DNA of 19,748 nucleotides from Acidimicrobiaceae bacterium. Lineage in GTDB: Bacteria; Actinomycetota; Acidimicrobiia; Acidimicrobiales; Ilumatobacteraceae. The notes under the pieces were generated by a model. That model made no database searches. It had not been told where the DNA came from and was given only the letters and a program-made list of their open reading frames with translations. The position numbers and the translations under genes were made by a program. The stretch covers positions 1-19,748 of the forward strand of contig DMQJ01000225.1 in NCBI GenBank assembly GCA_003455715.1, given 5' to 3'. This document shows positions 6,085 to 14,893 of the stretch, piece by piece; positions within the stretch are counted from its first letter, which is position 1; each line of letters begins with the position of its first letter.

Positions 6085-6226
6085 ACCCGAGTGAGAGGCT
6101 GCCGACCCGAGTGCACAGCCGCACCCGAGTGGCCACTCGCGCCCCGGGAGGCGAGTGAGCACTCGATTGCGGTTGCTCACTCGGGTGGGCGGGCAGGCAC
6201 TCGGGTGGGCGGGGTGGCACTCGGGT
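6085..6226. repeat. Inverted array of ACCCGAGTG nonamers
   Basis: Three ACCCGAGTG copies at 6085, 6105 and 6123 are followed by three exact reverse complements (CACTCGGGT) at 6178, 6198 and 6218, with start-to-start spacing of 18-20 bases. Between them lie partial copies forming smaller hairpins (CACTCGC at 6134-6140 with GCGAGTG at 6151-6157; CGAGTG and CACTCG at 6152-6165). The block fills the gap between the acyl-CoA dehydrogenase and the aminotransferase-fold gene. Another exact CACTCGGGT is at 2608-2616. Confidence 0.8.
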
Positions 6227-6258
6227 GGGGTGAGGGGTGGCGGGTAGGGTGGCCCGTC

Positions 6259-7533
6259 GTGACGTTCGACATCGACCGCATCCGCGCCCAGTTCCCTGCA
6301 CTTGCCCTCGCCGACGACGGCCAGCCGCGGGTGTATCTCGACAACCCGGCCGGCACGCAGGTGCCCCAGCAGGTGATCGACCGAATGGTCGACTGCCTGG
6401 TGCGCACCAACGCCAACATGGGCGGCCAGTTCCGCACCACGATCGACGCCACCGAGTTGGTGCACCAGGCGCACCTGGCGATGGCCGACTTCTACCACGC
6501 CAACTCCGAGCGTGAGATCGTGTTCGGCGCCAACATGACCAGCCTTACATTCCAGATGACGCGTTCGTTGGGCACCCTGTTCCAACCGGGCGACGAGATG
6601 ATCATCACCGCCATGGAGCACGACGGCAACAACACCCCGTGGCGGCTGATGGCGGCCGAGCGCGGCATGGTGGTGAAGACCCTGCCGTTCGACCCGCACA
6701 CCTACGAGTTCGACCTCGCCGCGCTCGACGCCCTCATCACCGAGCGCACCAGGTTCGCCGCGCTCAACATGGCCAGCAACCTGCTCGGCACCATCAACCC
6801 GATCAAGGAGATGTGCGCCCGCCTCCGTGCCGCCGGAGCCATCACCTACATCGACGCCGTGCAGTACGCGCCGCACGGCCCGGTGGATGTGCAAGACCTC
6901 GGGTGCGACTTCCTCGTGTCGTCCGCCTACAAGTGGTACGGCCCCCACCAGGGTGTGCTGTGGGGCCGCGAAGAACTGCTGCAGACACTTCCGGTGTGGA
7001 AGCTCGAGGCCGCCGGCAACGACTCACCGAACCGCTGGGAGACCGGCACCCAGAGCCACGAGGGCCAGGCCGGTTGCATCGGGGCAATCGAGTACCTGCA
7101 GTGGGTGGGCCGCGAGTTCGGCGACGATTACCGACACCTCGCCCCGGCGGGCAGCAGCGAACGAACCGCCGACATCCACGCCGCGATGCGGGCCATGGCC
7201 GCCTACGAAGAGCAGCTCAGCGAGCGGCTCATCACCGGCTTGCGGGCCATCGACGGGGTCGAGATCCGCGGCATCACCAACCTCGAGCGCCTCTCGCAGC
7301 GCGTACCCACCGTGTCGTTCACCCGCGACGGTCTCGACAACGCGGCAATGGCTAAGCACCTCGCCGCGCACAACGTCTACGTGTGGAACGGACACAACTA
7401 CGCCTTGCCGGTGGTCGACTTCCTCGGCATCCGCGAGCAGGGCGCCGTGCGAGTGGGCCCCACCCACTACAACTCCCTCGACGAGGTCGACCTGTTGGTG
7501 GAACTCGTGGGCGACTACCTGCGCGCCAACTGA
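6259..7533 (+). CDS. Class-V aminotransferase-fold PLP enzyme, cysteine desulfurase-like (VC1184 type)
   Basis: The 424-residue product starts at the GTG at 6259, after the repeat block. It has the fold-type I PLP pattern: Asn-Pro-Ala-Gly-Thr-Gln near the N-terminus, H121 in the MEHDGNN stretch, D199 in DAVQYAPH for the pyridine nitrogen, and the Schiff-base Lys225 in SAYKWYGPH. The whole resembles the 'cysteine desulfurase-like, VC1184' subfamily. Where SufS enzymes carry the persulfide Cys (G-H-H-C), this protein has G-H-N-Tyr381, and no other Cys lies nearby, so desulfurase activity by the usual mechanism is unlikely. The real reaction could be a lyase or an aminotransferase. The gene converges with an unknown gene only 3 bases away. 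Confidence 0.88.
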   Translation: MTFDIDRIRAQFPALALADDGQPRVYLDNPAGTQVPQQVIDRMVDCLVRTNANMGGQFRTTIDATELVHQAHLAMADFYHANSEREIVFGANMTSLTFQMTRSLGTLFQPGDEMIITAMEHDGNNTPWRLMAAERGMVVKTLPFDPHTYEFDLAALDALITERTRFAALNMASNLLGTINPIKEMCARLRAAGAITYIDAVQYAPHGPVDVQDLGCDFLVSSAYKWYGPHQGVLWGREELLQTLPVWKLEAAGNDSPNRWETGTQSHEGQAGCIGAIEYLQWVGREFGDDYRHLAPAGSSERTADIHAAMRAMAAYEEQLSERLITGLRAIDGVEIRGITNLERLSQRVPTVSFTRDGLDNAAMAKHLAAHNVYVWNGHNYALPVVDFLGIREQGAVRVGPTHYNSLDEVDLLVELVGDYLRAN

Positions 7534-7536
7534 CCG

Positions 7537-7914
7537 TCAGGCGATGGCGCGCATCGCGTGTGTGCGCAAGGTGACCAAGGTGTCGATCAGTGTCGCCGCG
7601 TCGTGCAGCCCGTCGACGCGCACATCGGCGCCTGGCGACGCAGCACCCACCGACACGCCGAGGTCGTCAGAGCGAAGCGCACGGAACCACGGCTCGCCGC
7701 GATCACTGGACGCAACCACCAGACGCACCTCGCCGCGCACGGGCTGTTGCGCTGCCGAGCGGGCTGCTGCCGACACCACGGAGGTGCCCTCCACCGTTGC
7801 CGCTCGGCGGAGGATGCCCCCGAACTCTCCGGAGCGGTCGGCAGCCGTATCGACCACGATGGTCAACCGGTCGGCGACTGCCAGGCCCGTGAGCCGATCG
7901 AGTAGCCACGACAT
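7537..7914 (-). CDS. Hypothetical protein, last gene of the regulator/kinase cluster
   Basis: The 125-residue protein starts at the ATG at 7914, with GAGGTG 8 bases before it. It lies 7 bases after the stop of the STAS-like gene, so it is translated from the same transcript. It alternates beta-like hydrophobic strands (RLTIVVDTA, EVRLVVASS) with Ala-rich helices, suggesting a small alpha/beta domain, but I recognise no family. It has no signal peptide, membrane segment or Cys. Its position after a STAS-like gene suggests a regulatory partner, for example a structural relative of the STAS protein or a divergent kinase-like fold; that is inference. The gene is convergent with the PLP enzyme gene, 3 bases apart. 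Confidence 0.65.
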   Translation of the reverse strand: MSWLLDRLTGLAVADRLTIVVDTAADRSGEFGGILRRAATVEGTSVVSAAARSAAQQPVRGEVRLVVASSDRGEPWFRALRSDDLGVSVGAASPGADVRVDGLHDAATLIDTLVTLRTHAMRAIA

Positions 7915-7921
7915 CGTTCGC

Positions 7922-8272
7922 TCACCTCGGCAGCAGTGCGTCGAGGTGAGCGAGCGCCCGGGGAAGCCCGTCGGCGAACGTGCTCACCGTGTCGAGTTCG
8001 TTCATCACCAGCCGTACCGCAACTTCCACCTGCGTGGAATCGATTGCCATCACGGTCGGCCCGACACGGCGGCCGATCTCCTCCCGGAGGGCGACCAGCG
8101 CGTCGTCGTCGGCAGCCGACACCTCGCCGATGTCGAGCACCAGCGCATGCTCGTCGGGCACGAGTGCGAACACGTCGATGAGTTGATGCACCCCATCAGC
8201 AGGCAGCGAACCCTGCACGGTGATGGCCGCATGATGGGGGTGGAGCCGGAGGGTGAGATGCATGGTGGCCAT
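7922..8272 (-). CDS. STAS-like (anti-sigma factor antagonist-type) protein
   Basis: A 116-residue protein with the alternating strand/helix pattern of the STAS fold. Strands are HLTLRLHPHHAAITVQG and HALVLDIGEVSAAD; the helix is DALVALREEIGRRV; a further strand is PTVMAIDS. STAS proteins of this size usually bind anti-sigma kinases and are switched by phosphorylation of a Ser in a D-S-x-G-L motif. Here the segment reads D55-D56-D57-A-L, so the Ser position is Asp. If the alignment is right, the protein cannot be phosphorylated in the usual way. The ATG at 8272 is chosen; an in-frame ATG at 8263 is also possible, and neither has a strong ribosome site. It lies 54 bases after the GerMN lipoprotein gene and 7 before the next gene. 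Confidence 0.65.
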   Translation of the reverse strand: MATMHLTLRLHPHHAAITVQGSLPADGVHQLIDVFALVPDEHALVLDIGEVSAADDDALVALREEIGRRVGPTVMAIDSTQVEVAVRLVMNELDTVSTFADGLPRALAHLDALLPR

Positions 8273-8326
8273 GGTGTCGGCGGCATGTCGCGGAATCGTG
8301 TCGGGGGCGCGCAGATTCCGCGTCGA

Positions 8327-8902
8327 TCAACCGGCGGCCGCGCCGAGAAAGTCGTCGCGCGACACCGAGTCTTCGGTGGAGGTTCCGTCGGGCAGCGGCA
8401 CGGCGATCGGCTCGCCGTCGATCTGGAACCTGACTCGCCCGACGCCTCGAAGTTCAGTGAGCGTGAACACCACCTGTGCCAGCGCCAGCGACTGGTCACC
8501 CACAGGGATCTCCGCGAACGCCGACGACAACTGCACGGTGACGGTACCCCTCGCGGCCGACGCAGTGAGCAGCATCGAAGCCGACGGAATGGCCGAGCGC
8601 AGCCCGCTCTCGGCTTCGTCGTCGGTGACGCCGGCGCCGAGGGCCGCCACGACTGCGTCGGGCAGCACCGGTGTGGGCACCTCTCTGGTGGTGGCTGCCA
8701 GCTCTCCATCGCGGGCGAACCACACGGTCACGATGTCGATGGGCACCTCCGGCGGCGTGGTCTCGCTCGTCGGAGACGTGAGCTCGTCCATCTCGACGCC
8801 GACTGGCTCCGTCTCGGTGGGAAAGCCGCACGCGGCAAGCACCAACCCGCACGCGAGGAGACAGCCTGACGCAGCACCACGGAACCGACGGCGGCTGTTC
8901 AC
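8327..8902 (-). CDS. GerMN-domain lipoprotein (short LpqB-like)
   Basis: The 191-residue product starts at the GTG at 8902, which overlaps the kinase stop codon (GTGA). The signal peptide has an Arg-rich start (NSRRRFR) and lipobox Leu-Ala-Ala-Cys25. An Asp/Thr/Ser/Pro-rich linker leads into a GerMN (sporulation/germination) domain of about 130 residues, with VTVWFARDGEL, the LRSAIPS region, VTVQLSSAFAE, and QVVFTLTELRGVGRVRFQIDGE. GerMN domains occur in LpqB, the lipoprotein encoded after mtrA-mtrB, where LpqB modulates the MtrB sensor. This protein has the GerMN domain but not the large C-terminal propeller part of LpqB. By position it probably interacts with the neighbouring sensor kinase outside the membrane; that is inference. 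Confidence 0.87.
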   Translation of the reverse strand: MNSRRRFRGAASGCLLACGLVLAACGFPTETEPVGVEMDELTSPTSETTPPEVPIDIVTVWFARDGELAATTREVPTPVLPDAVVAALGAGVTDDEAESGLRSAIPSASMLLTASAARGTVTVQLSSAFAEIPVGDQSLALAQVVFTLTELRGVGRVRFQIDGEPIAVPLPDGTSTEDSVSRDDFLGAAAG

Positions 8903-10257
8903 AGCACCTCCGGAATCTCGACGACGAAACGAGCACCGCCGTGCGGGCTGGTCTCGACCCACACCGACCCGCCCTCGAGTCGCACGTACTCATCCACCAG
9001 CGACAGGCCGAGCCCGGTGCCCTTGGCGTCGTCGGTGGCCGCCTCGACCGAGCCTCGATGGAATCGCTCGAAGATGGAGGTTCGCTCGTGCTCGGCCACT
9101 CCGGGGCCGGCGTCGTCGACCACCACCCGCAACGTGCCGTTCGACCGACGACAGTCGATGGCCACCGGACCTCCTCCGTAGCGTCGGGCGTTCTCGAGCA
9201 GGTTGGCAACGATGCGGTCGAACCGGAGCGGGTTGACGGTGTGCACCACCGGCAGCCCTTCCGGCAGGATCACCGCCTCCAGCACACCTTGGGCGGCCGC
9301 CTGGCGACGGACGATGGCCGCAACATCCACAAGCTCCTTCTCACCGTCGCTGCGTTGGGCATCGATGCGCGACAACTCGAGCAGCTCCAGCGTGAGGTGT
9401 TGGAGGTGTTCCACCTGGCCCGCGATGACGTCGACGGCGAAGTCGGTGCGCTCGGGCGACGAGGCTCGCTTGGCCAGTGACACCGCAGCGCTCATCGCCG
9501 TGAGCGGTGTGCGAAGTTCGTGGCTGACGTCGGCGGTGAACCGCTGCTCGCGGGCAATCCGCTCCTGCAGCGACTCGGCCATCGAGTTGAACGACTTTGC
9601 CACCGGCTCGAGGTCGGGGTCGTCGCCAACGTCGAGGCGCCGTCGAAGATCGCCGCCACTCATTGCTTCGGCGGTGGCCGAGACCGCAGCAATCGGGCGC
9701 AGCACCCGCCGCGACAGCAGCCATCCGGCGAGCGCGCCGAGCCCGGTGGTGATGGACGCAACGACGGTGAGCACCATGCCCAGGGTGCGCAGCGTGCGCT
9801 CGTACTCGACGGCGGGAACGAACTCCACATACGTGATGTCGAGCGAGCTCAGCGGTACACCGACGACGAAGTATGGAACCCCATTGAGGGTCACTCGCTG
9901 GCGCAACGCTTGCCCGTCTTCGGTGCCGGAGACGATGCCTGATGGCACCCGACTTTCGTTGAGGTCGACCACGGCGGAGTACCAGTCGTCGCCCACCCGA
10001 ACGACGGCGCGCCCGCGAGTCTGGTTGAGCGCGGCAACGACATCGTCGGCAGTGACCACCCGCTCGCCCGACAGCTCGCCGGCGATCACCCGGCTGTGCA
10101 GTACCGCCTGGCGCACCGCGAGCTCCTGCCGCTGGTCGAGCAGGTACCAGCGGGCGACCTGATAGGTGGCCACACTGAGCAATACCGACAGCAGCAAGGC
10201 CAGCAGGGCCGAACTAGCGGTGGATCGCGCGCGCAGCCCGCGGGGCCACACCCTCAC
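8899..10257 (-). CDS. HAMP-domain sensor histidine kinase (MtrB-like)
   Basis: A membrane sensor kinase of 452 residues starting at the GTG at 10257, which overlaps the regulator stop (GTGA). The upstream open extension of the frame is Arg/Gln-rich shadow sequence. Order of parts: membrane helix about 13-38; extracytoplasmic sensor domain about 39-157; helix about 158-181; HAMP 182-234; phosphoacceptor H246 in the DVSHELRTPL H box; N box N352 (NLLENARRYG); G1 box DDAGPGV; F box ERF; G2 box GTGLGLSLV about 413-421. All catalytic boxes are intact. Its partner is surely the OmpR-family regulator just upstream. The GerMN lipoprotein downstream gives the MtrA-MtrB-LpqB gene order, which in actinobacteria controls cell-wall and division genes. 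Confidence 0.93.
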   Translation of the reverse strand: MRVWPRGLRARSTASSALLALLLSVLLSVATYQVARWYLLDQRQELAVRQAVLHSRVIAGELSGERVVTADDVVAALNQTRGRAVVRVGDDWYSAVVDLNESRVPSGIVSGTEDGQALRQRVTLNGVPYFVVGVPLSSLDITYVEFVPAVEYERTLRTLGMVLTVVASITTGLGALAGWLLSRRVLRPIAAVSATAEAMSGGDLRRRLDVGDDPDLEPVAKSFNSMAESLQERIAREQRFTADVSHELRTPLTAMSAAVSLAKRASSPERTDFAVDVIAGQVEHLQHLTLELLELSRIDAQRSDGEKELVDVAAIVRRQAAAQGVLEAVILPEGLPVVHTVNPLRFDRIVANLLENARRYGGGPVAIDCRRSNGTLRVVVDDAGPGVAEHERTSIFERFHRGSVEAATDDAKGTGLGLSLVDEYVRLEGGSVWVETSPHGGARFVVEIPEVL

Positions 10258-10940
10258 GGGTCGCCTCGCAAGAGCTTGTAGCCCAGTCCACGCACCGTGA
10301 CGATCAGTTGCGGGTTGGCCGGGTCGCCTTCCACCTTGTTGCGCAGGCGAGCGACGTGCGTGTCGACCACCCGACCGTCGCCTGCGTAGTCGTAGCCCCA
10401 CACCTGGCTGAGCAACTGTTCGCGGCTCCACACCCGGTTGGGATGACGCGCCAGATGACAGAGCAGATGGAACTCGGTGCGGGTGAGTGACAACGGCTCA
10501 CCGGCCCGGCGCACCTCGCCTTCGTCTGGTGAGATCTCCAGATCGCCCAACACGATGCGCTCGCTGTCGGTCTCGGACGACTTGCGACGCAACTGCACCC
10601 TCACTCTGGCCAACAACTCGCGATCGTTGAACGGTTTGGTGACGTAGTCGTCGGCGCCGAGTTCGAGACCCGCCACCACGTCGTGGCTGTCGTTCTGCGC
10701 TGTGACCATGATGACCGGCACATTGCCCTTGCGGCGGATGTGGCGGCACACGTCGAAGCCGTTCATGCCGGGCAGACGCAGGTCGAGCAGCACCAGATCG
10801 AAGTGCTCGAGGTCGAAACGCTCGACCGCTTGGGTGCCCGAGGCCGCTTCGGTGACGTCGAACCCCTCGTCTTCCAACAGCATGCGCACGACCGACCGCA
10901 CCGCGCCGTCGTCTTCCACCAACAGAATTCGTTCCGTCAC
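10254..10940 (-). CDS. OmpR-family response regulator (MtrA-like)
   Basis: A DNA-binding response regulator of 228 residues from the GTG at 10940, with GAGGAC about 6 bases upstream. The receiver domain has the acidic pair D10/D11, phosphoacceptor D53 (LLDLRLPGMNG), T80 and K102 (TKPF). The C-terminal winged helix-turn-helix has the usual LTRTEFHLL, RVWSREQLLSQVWGY, VVDTHVARLRNKVE and IVTVRGLGYKL segments. The stop overlaps the kinase GTG start, so the two are translationally coupled. The likely job is to respond to the kinase at the cell envelope. Gene order and neighbours favour an MtrA-like role, but OmpR regulators are hard to name by sequence alone, so I leave the symbol empty. Confidence 0.93.
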   Translation of the reverse strand: MTERILLVEDDGAVRSVVRMLLEDEGFDVTEAASGTQAVERFDLEHFDLVLLDLRLPGMNGFDVCRHIRRKGNVPVIMVTAQNDSHDVVAGLELGADDYVTKPFNDRELLARVRVQLRRKSSETDSERIVLGDLEISPDEGEVRRAGEPLSLTRTEFHLLCHLARHPNRVWSREQLLSQVWGYDYAGDGRVVDTHVARLRNKVEGDPANPQLIVTVRGLGYKLLRGDP

Positions 10941-10981
10941 AGGCCGTCCTCGGGGTGCGTCGGGAGTGGCTTCGGGACGGG

Positions 10982-11785
10982 CTAGGCCGTCAAGGCGCCA
11001 GGGTACCGGACAGCATCTACATAGGGCACGAGGAGGTCTTCCATGCGGTACAGGCCGTTGGGGCGACCCTGCAGTTGACGGGCGGCGAACAAGGCCCCAT
11101 CCGCGAAGGCCTCACGGGAGATGCTCTCGTGCCGCAACCGCACCGTCTGATGGTCGGAACCGAAGATGACTTCGTGTGTGCCGACGATGCCGCCGGCCCG
11201 CACCGACTTCACCGCTTCGGCGGCAACCCCGAGCGAGTCGGCCAGGCGCAGCGCCGTCCCCGACGTTTCGCGCTTGCCCCGGAAGTGTTCTTCGACGATC
11301 TCGATGTCGGCACACGGGTCGACGGCCCGAAGCGTCTGCGCAAGCAGCATCATCACGTTGATGCCAAGCGTGATGTTGGGCGACCACAGCACACGCGTTC
11401 GCGACGACCACCTGCGGAATCGGGTGTGAGCGTCGCGCTCCACCGCCGACACGGCGTTCACAATGGAGGCACCAGCGGCCGCAGCGGCGTCGCCATAGAA
11501 CTCGAGGCCCGTCGGCGAGCTGAAGTCGATGACGGCATCGACGGGATGGTTCGCGAAGAGCCATCTGGCGCACGTGTTGGAGGTGCTGAACACCGGCGGG
11601 TGATCTGCTTCGCCAGGACCGGCGGCGCCCGCCGTGCGACGTACCACCCACGTCACGTCGATGTCGTCGCGCTGGTCGGCCAACCGAACCAGTGAGCCAC
11701 CGGTCTTGCCGAAGCCGATCAGTCCGACCCGAAGCGGGTGTGCGGGCGTTCGTCGGTGCGGCAACGAATCGTGGCGTGCGATCAC
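10982..11785 (-). CDS. DapB-like (dihydrodipicolinate reductase family) protein with altered active-site loop
   Basis: The 267-residue protein starts at the GTG at 11785, which overlaps the stress-protein stop (GTGA). The N-terminal Rossmann motif is G21-LIGFGKTG. A DapB-type core follows: VDAVIDFSSPTG, NITLGINVMMLL, then EEHFRGKRETSGTAL with catalytic-like H167 and K171. The C-terminal segments GGIVGTHEV, SREAFADGALFAARQL and GLYRMEDLL also fit. DapB reduces dihydrodipicolinate in lysine/diaminopimelate synthesis. The second His of the HH pair is Phe, and the K-x-D-x-P-SGT loop is one residue shorter, without Asp and Pro. Housekeeping dapB may lie elsewhere and this may be a paralogue acting on another substrate. 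It sits between a universal stress protein and the two-component genes. Confidence 0.82.
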   Translation of the reverse strand: MIARHDSLPHRRTPAHPLRVGLIGFGKTGGSLVRLADQRDDIDVTWVVRRTAGAAGPGEADHPPVFSTSNTCARWLFANHPVDAVIDFSSPTGLEFYGDAAAAAGASIVNAVSAVERDAHTRFRRWSSRTRVLWSPNITLGINVMMLLAQTLRAVDPCADIEIVEEHFRGKRETSGTALRLADSLGVAAEAVKSVRAGGIVGTHEVIFGSDHQTVRLRHESISREAFADGALFAARQLQGRPNGLYRMEDLLVPYVDAVRYPGALTA

Positions 11786-12207
11786 TCGGGGCGCCCCTGG
11801 TCGACGACCACCACAGGGCAACCGAGGAGGCGCCGGCAACGGCGCACCAGCCGGCCGCTGCGCCAATGACGGCCGGAGCCGAGCACCACCACATCGGCGT
11901 CGGACGACACATCGCGCAGCACGCGGTAGGGGTTGCCCCAACCCACCCGCTGCACGATGGTGGGCCGCTCGCCGTCGCCGAGCGCATCGTCGACGATGGT
12001 GCGCAGTTGCCGTTGCGCGGCGAGGCGGTAACGATCGAGGTCGGGGATGATCACCGGCCCCGGAGGACCCACCACGGGCACGGGTACTGGCACCGCGGTG
12101 ACCACCAGCAACTCGGCTGCGGTGAGCCGCGCACGCTCTGCGGCCCAGCGCAACGCGGCGCGAGACGACGACGAGTCGCGGACCCCGACCACGAGACGAC
12201 GAATCAT
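11782..12207 (-). CDS. Universal stress protein (UspA family), divergent
   Basis: A 141-residue single UspA domain starting at the ATG at 12207, with GGAAGGAG about 7 bases upstream. The N-terminal strand RRLVVGVRDSSSSRAALRWAAERA and the C-terminal strand GCPVVVV are typical, as is ADVVVLGS before the nucleotide loop. The usual G-x2-G-x9-G-S/T ATP-binding signature is only partly kept: GSGRHWRSG is followed by an Arg-rich stretch without the final Gly-Ser. ATP binding is therefore doubtful. A Pro/Val-rich loop (PVPVPVVGPPGP) sits after strand 2. It is the first gene of the seven-gene minus-strand run. It is divergent from the pyrophosphatase gene, with 225 bases between them. Confidence 0.8.
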   Translation of the reverse strand: MIRRLVVGVRDSSSSRAALRWAAERARLTAAELLVVTAVPVPVPVVGPPGPVIIPDLDRYRLAAQRQLRTIVDDALGDGERPTIVQRVGWGNPYRVLRDVSSDADVVVLGSGRHWRSGRLVRRCRRLLGCPVVVVDQGRPE

Positions 12208-12341
12208 GGCTGTGCTCCTTCCTCACGCCGCGACGGGAGCTGCGGCACGCATCACGGTCGCGGCACCGTGTGGCGGGGGCGCCGCAGGCGTGTGGCAATC
12301 GCGTGACGATGGTCGATGACGCTCAACGGCAGATGACGGCG

Positions 12342-12362
12342 GGGTGGCGACCACCCGTCGCC
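12342..12362 (+). promoter_or_regulatory. Two mutually exclusive hairpins in the pyrophosphatase leader region
   Basis: GGGTGG (12342-12347) pairs with CCACCC (12351-12356) around a CGA loop. GGCGAC (12346-12351) pairs with GTCGCC (12357-12362) around CACCC. The stems share bases, so only one can form. They lie about 70-90 bases before the hppA start and may be in its leader or in the shared promoter region. Nothing else was recognised in the 225-base divergent gap. Confidence 0.35.
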
Positions 12363-12432
12363 GCCGGATAACCTCGCCGCGCCGAGCAGAGCCCCTGGCC
12401 GGTACCCGTACCCCGAGACCTTCGGAGCCTTC

Positions 12433-14544
<2,112 letters not shown>

Positions 14545-14590
14545 TCACACCGCCGAACAACACAAAGTACGTCACCGTCGCCCGGCTGCG

Positions 14591-14893
14591 TCAGTGTTCG
14601 TGCGGGTGCTCGCCTCTGGCGAGTTGCTCGCCGAACTCCCGCAGCCGGGCGATGGCGTTGTCGGGCACTGCATCGTGGCCGCCGCGGCGCTCGGCCAGCG
14701 ACTGCTTGATGCGCCGATACGTGTCGGCCTCCAGCCCGCACCGACGACACTCCTCCAAGTGCGCGGCAAGCCGGGCGGCCCGTGCGTCGTCGAGCACGTC
14801 GTCGAGGTACTCCTGCAGCAGTTCGCCCACTTCGGCGCAACTCATCGGCCGCGACGGGTCGCGGCGGAGCAGACGAGACAGTAGCGAGGCCAT
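14591..14893 (-). CDS. Zinc-binding anti-sigma factor (ZAS / RsrA-like)
   Basis: A 100-residue cytoplasmic protein with the CHCC zinc set of ZAS anti-sigma factors: C19, H45, C49 and C52 in the pattern MSCAEV and HLEECRRC. RsrA-type proteins hold their SigR-like sigma factor until oxidation of these Cys releases zinc and the sigma factor. The acidic helix ([13 protein letters not shown]) between C19 and H45 matches that family. After the domain comes a charged tail ending in His-rich EHPHEH, which might also bind metal. The gene's ATG overlaps the stop of the ECF sigma gene by one base (TGATG), so the pair is translationally coupled. A redox-sensing role is inferred from family and neighbours. 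Confidence 0.88.
   Translation of the reverse strand: MASLLSRLLRRDPSRPMSCAEVGELLQEYLDDVLDDARAARLAAHLEECRRCGLEADTYRRIKQSLAERRGGHDAVPDNAIARLREFGEQLARGEHPHEH

Noticed and set aside
6085..6226. CRISPR array
   Set aside because: The repeated unit is only 9 bases, half the copies are inverted, and there are no cas genes in the window.
4508..6301. Long minus-strand open frame (597 codons) opposite the DUF2892 and acyl-CoA dehydrogenase genes
   Set aside because: His/Ala/Arg-rich composition typical of an antisense frame in GC-rich DNA; the plus strand encodes clear families throughout.
6827..8869. Long plus-strand open frame (680 codons) through the aminotransferase-fold gene and the STAS/GerMN genes
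   Set aside because: It is out of frame with the PLP enzyme and antisense to three supported genes; Arg/Ser/Thr/Pro-rich without any domain.
10258..10431. N-terminal extension of the sensor kinase frame
   Set aside because: It overlaps the DNA-binding domain of the regulator and is Arg/Gln/Gly-rich; the GTG at 10257 overlaps the regulator stop and precedes the first membrane helix.
11786..12298. N-terminal extension of the DapB-like frame up to 12298
   Set aside because: It is Arg/Ala/His-rich and overlaps the universal stress protein gene; the GTG at 11785 gives a normal family N-terminus and a GTGA overlap.
14545..14590. Terminator between the pyrophosphatase and anti-sigma genes
   Set aside because: The gap contains no stem of more than a few base pairs that I can find.
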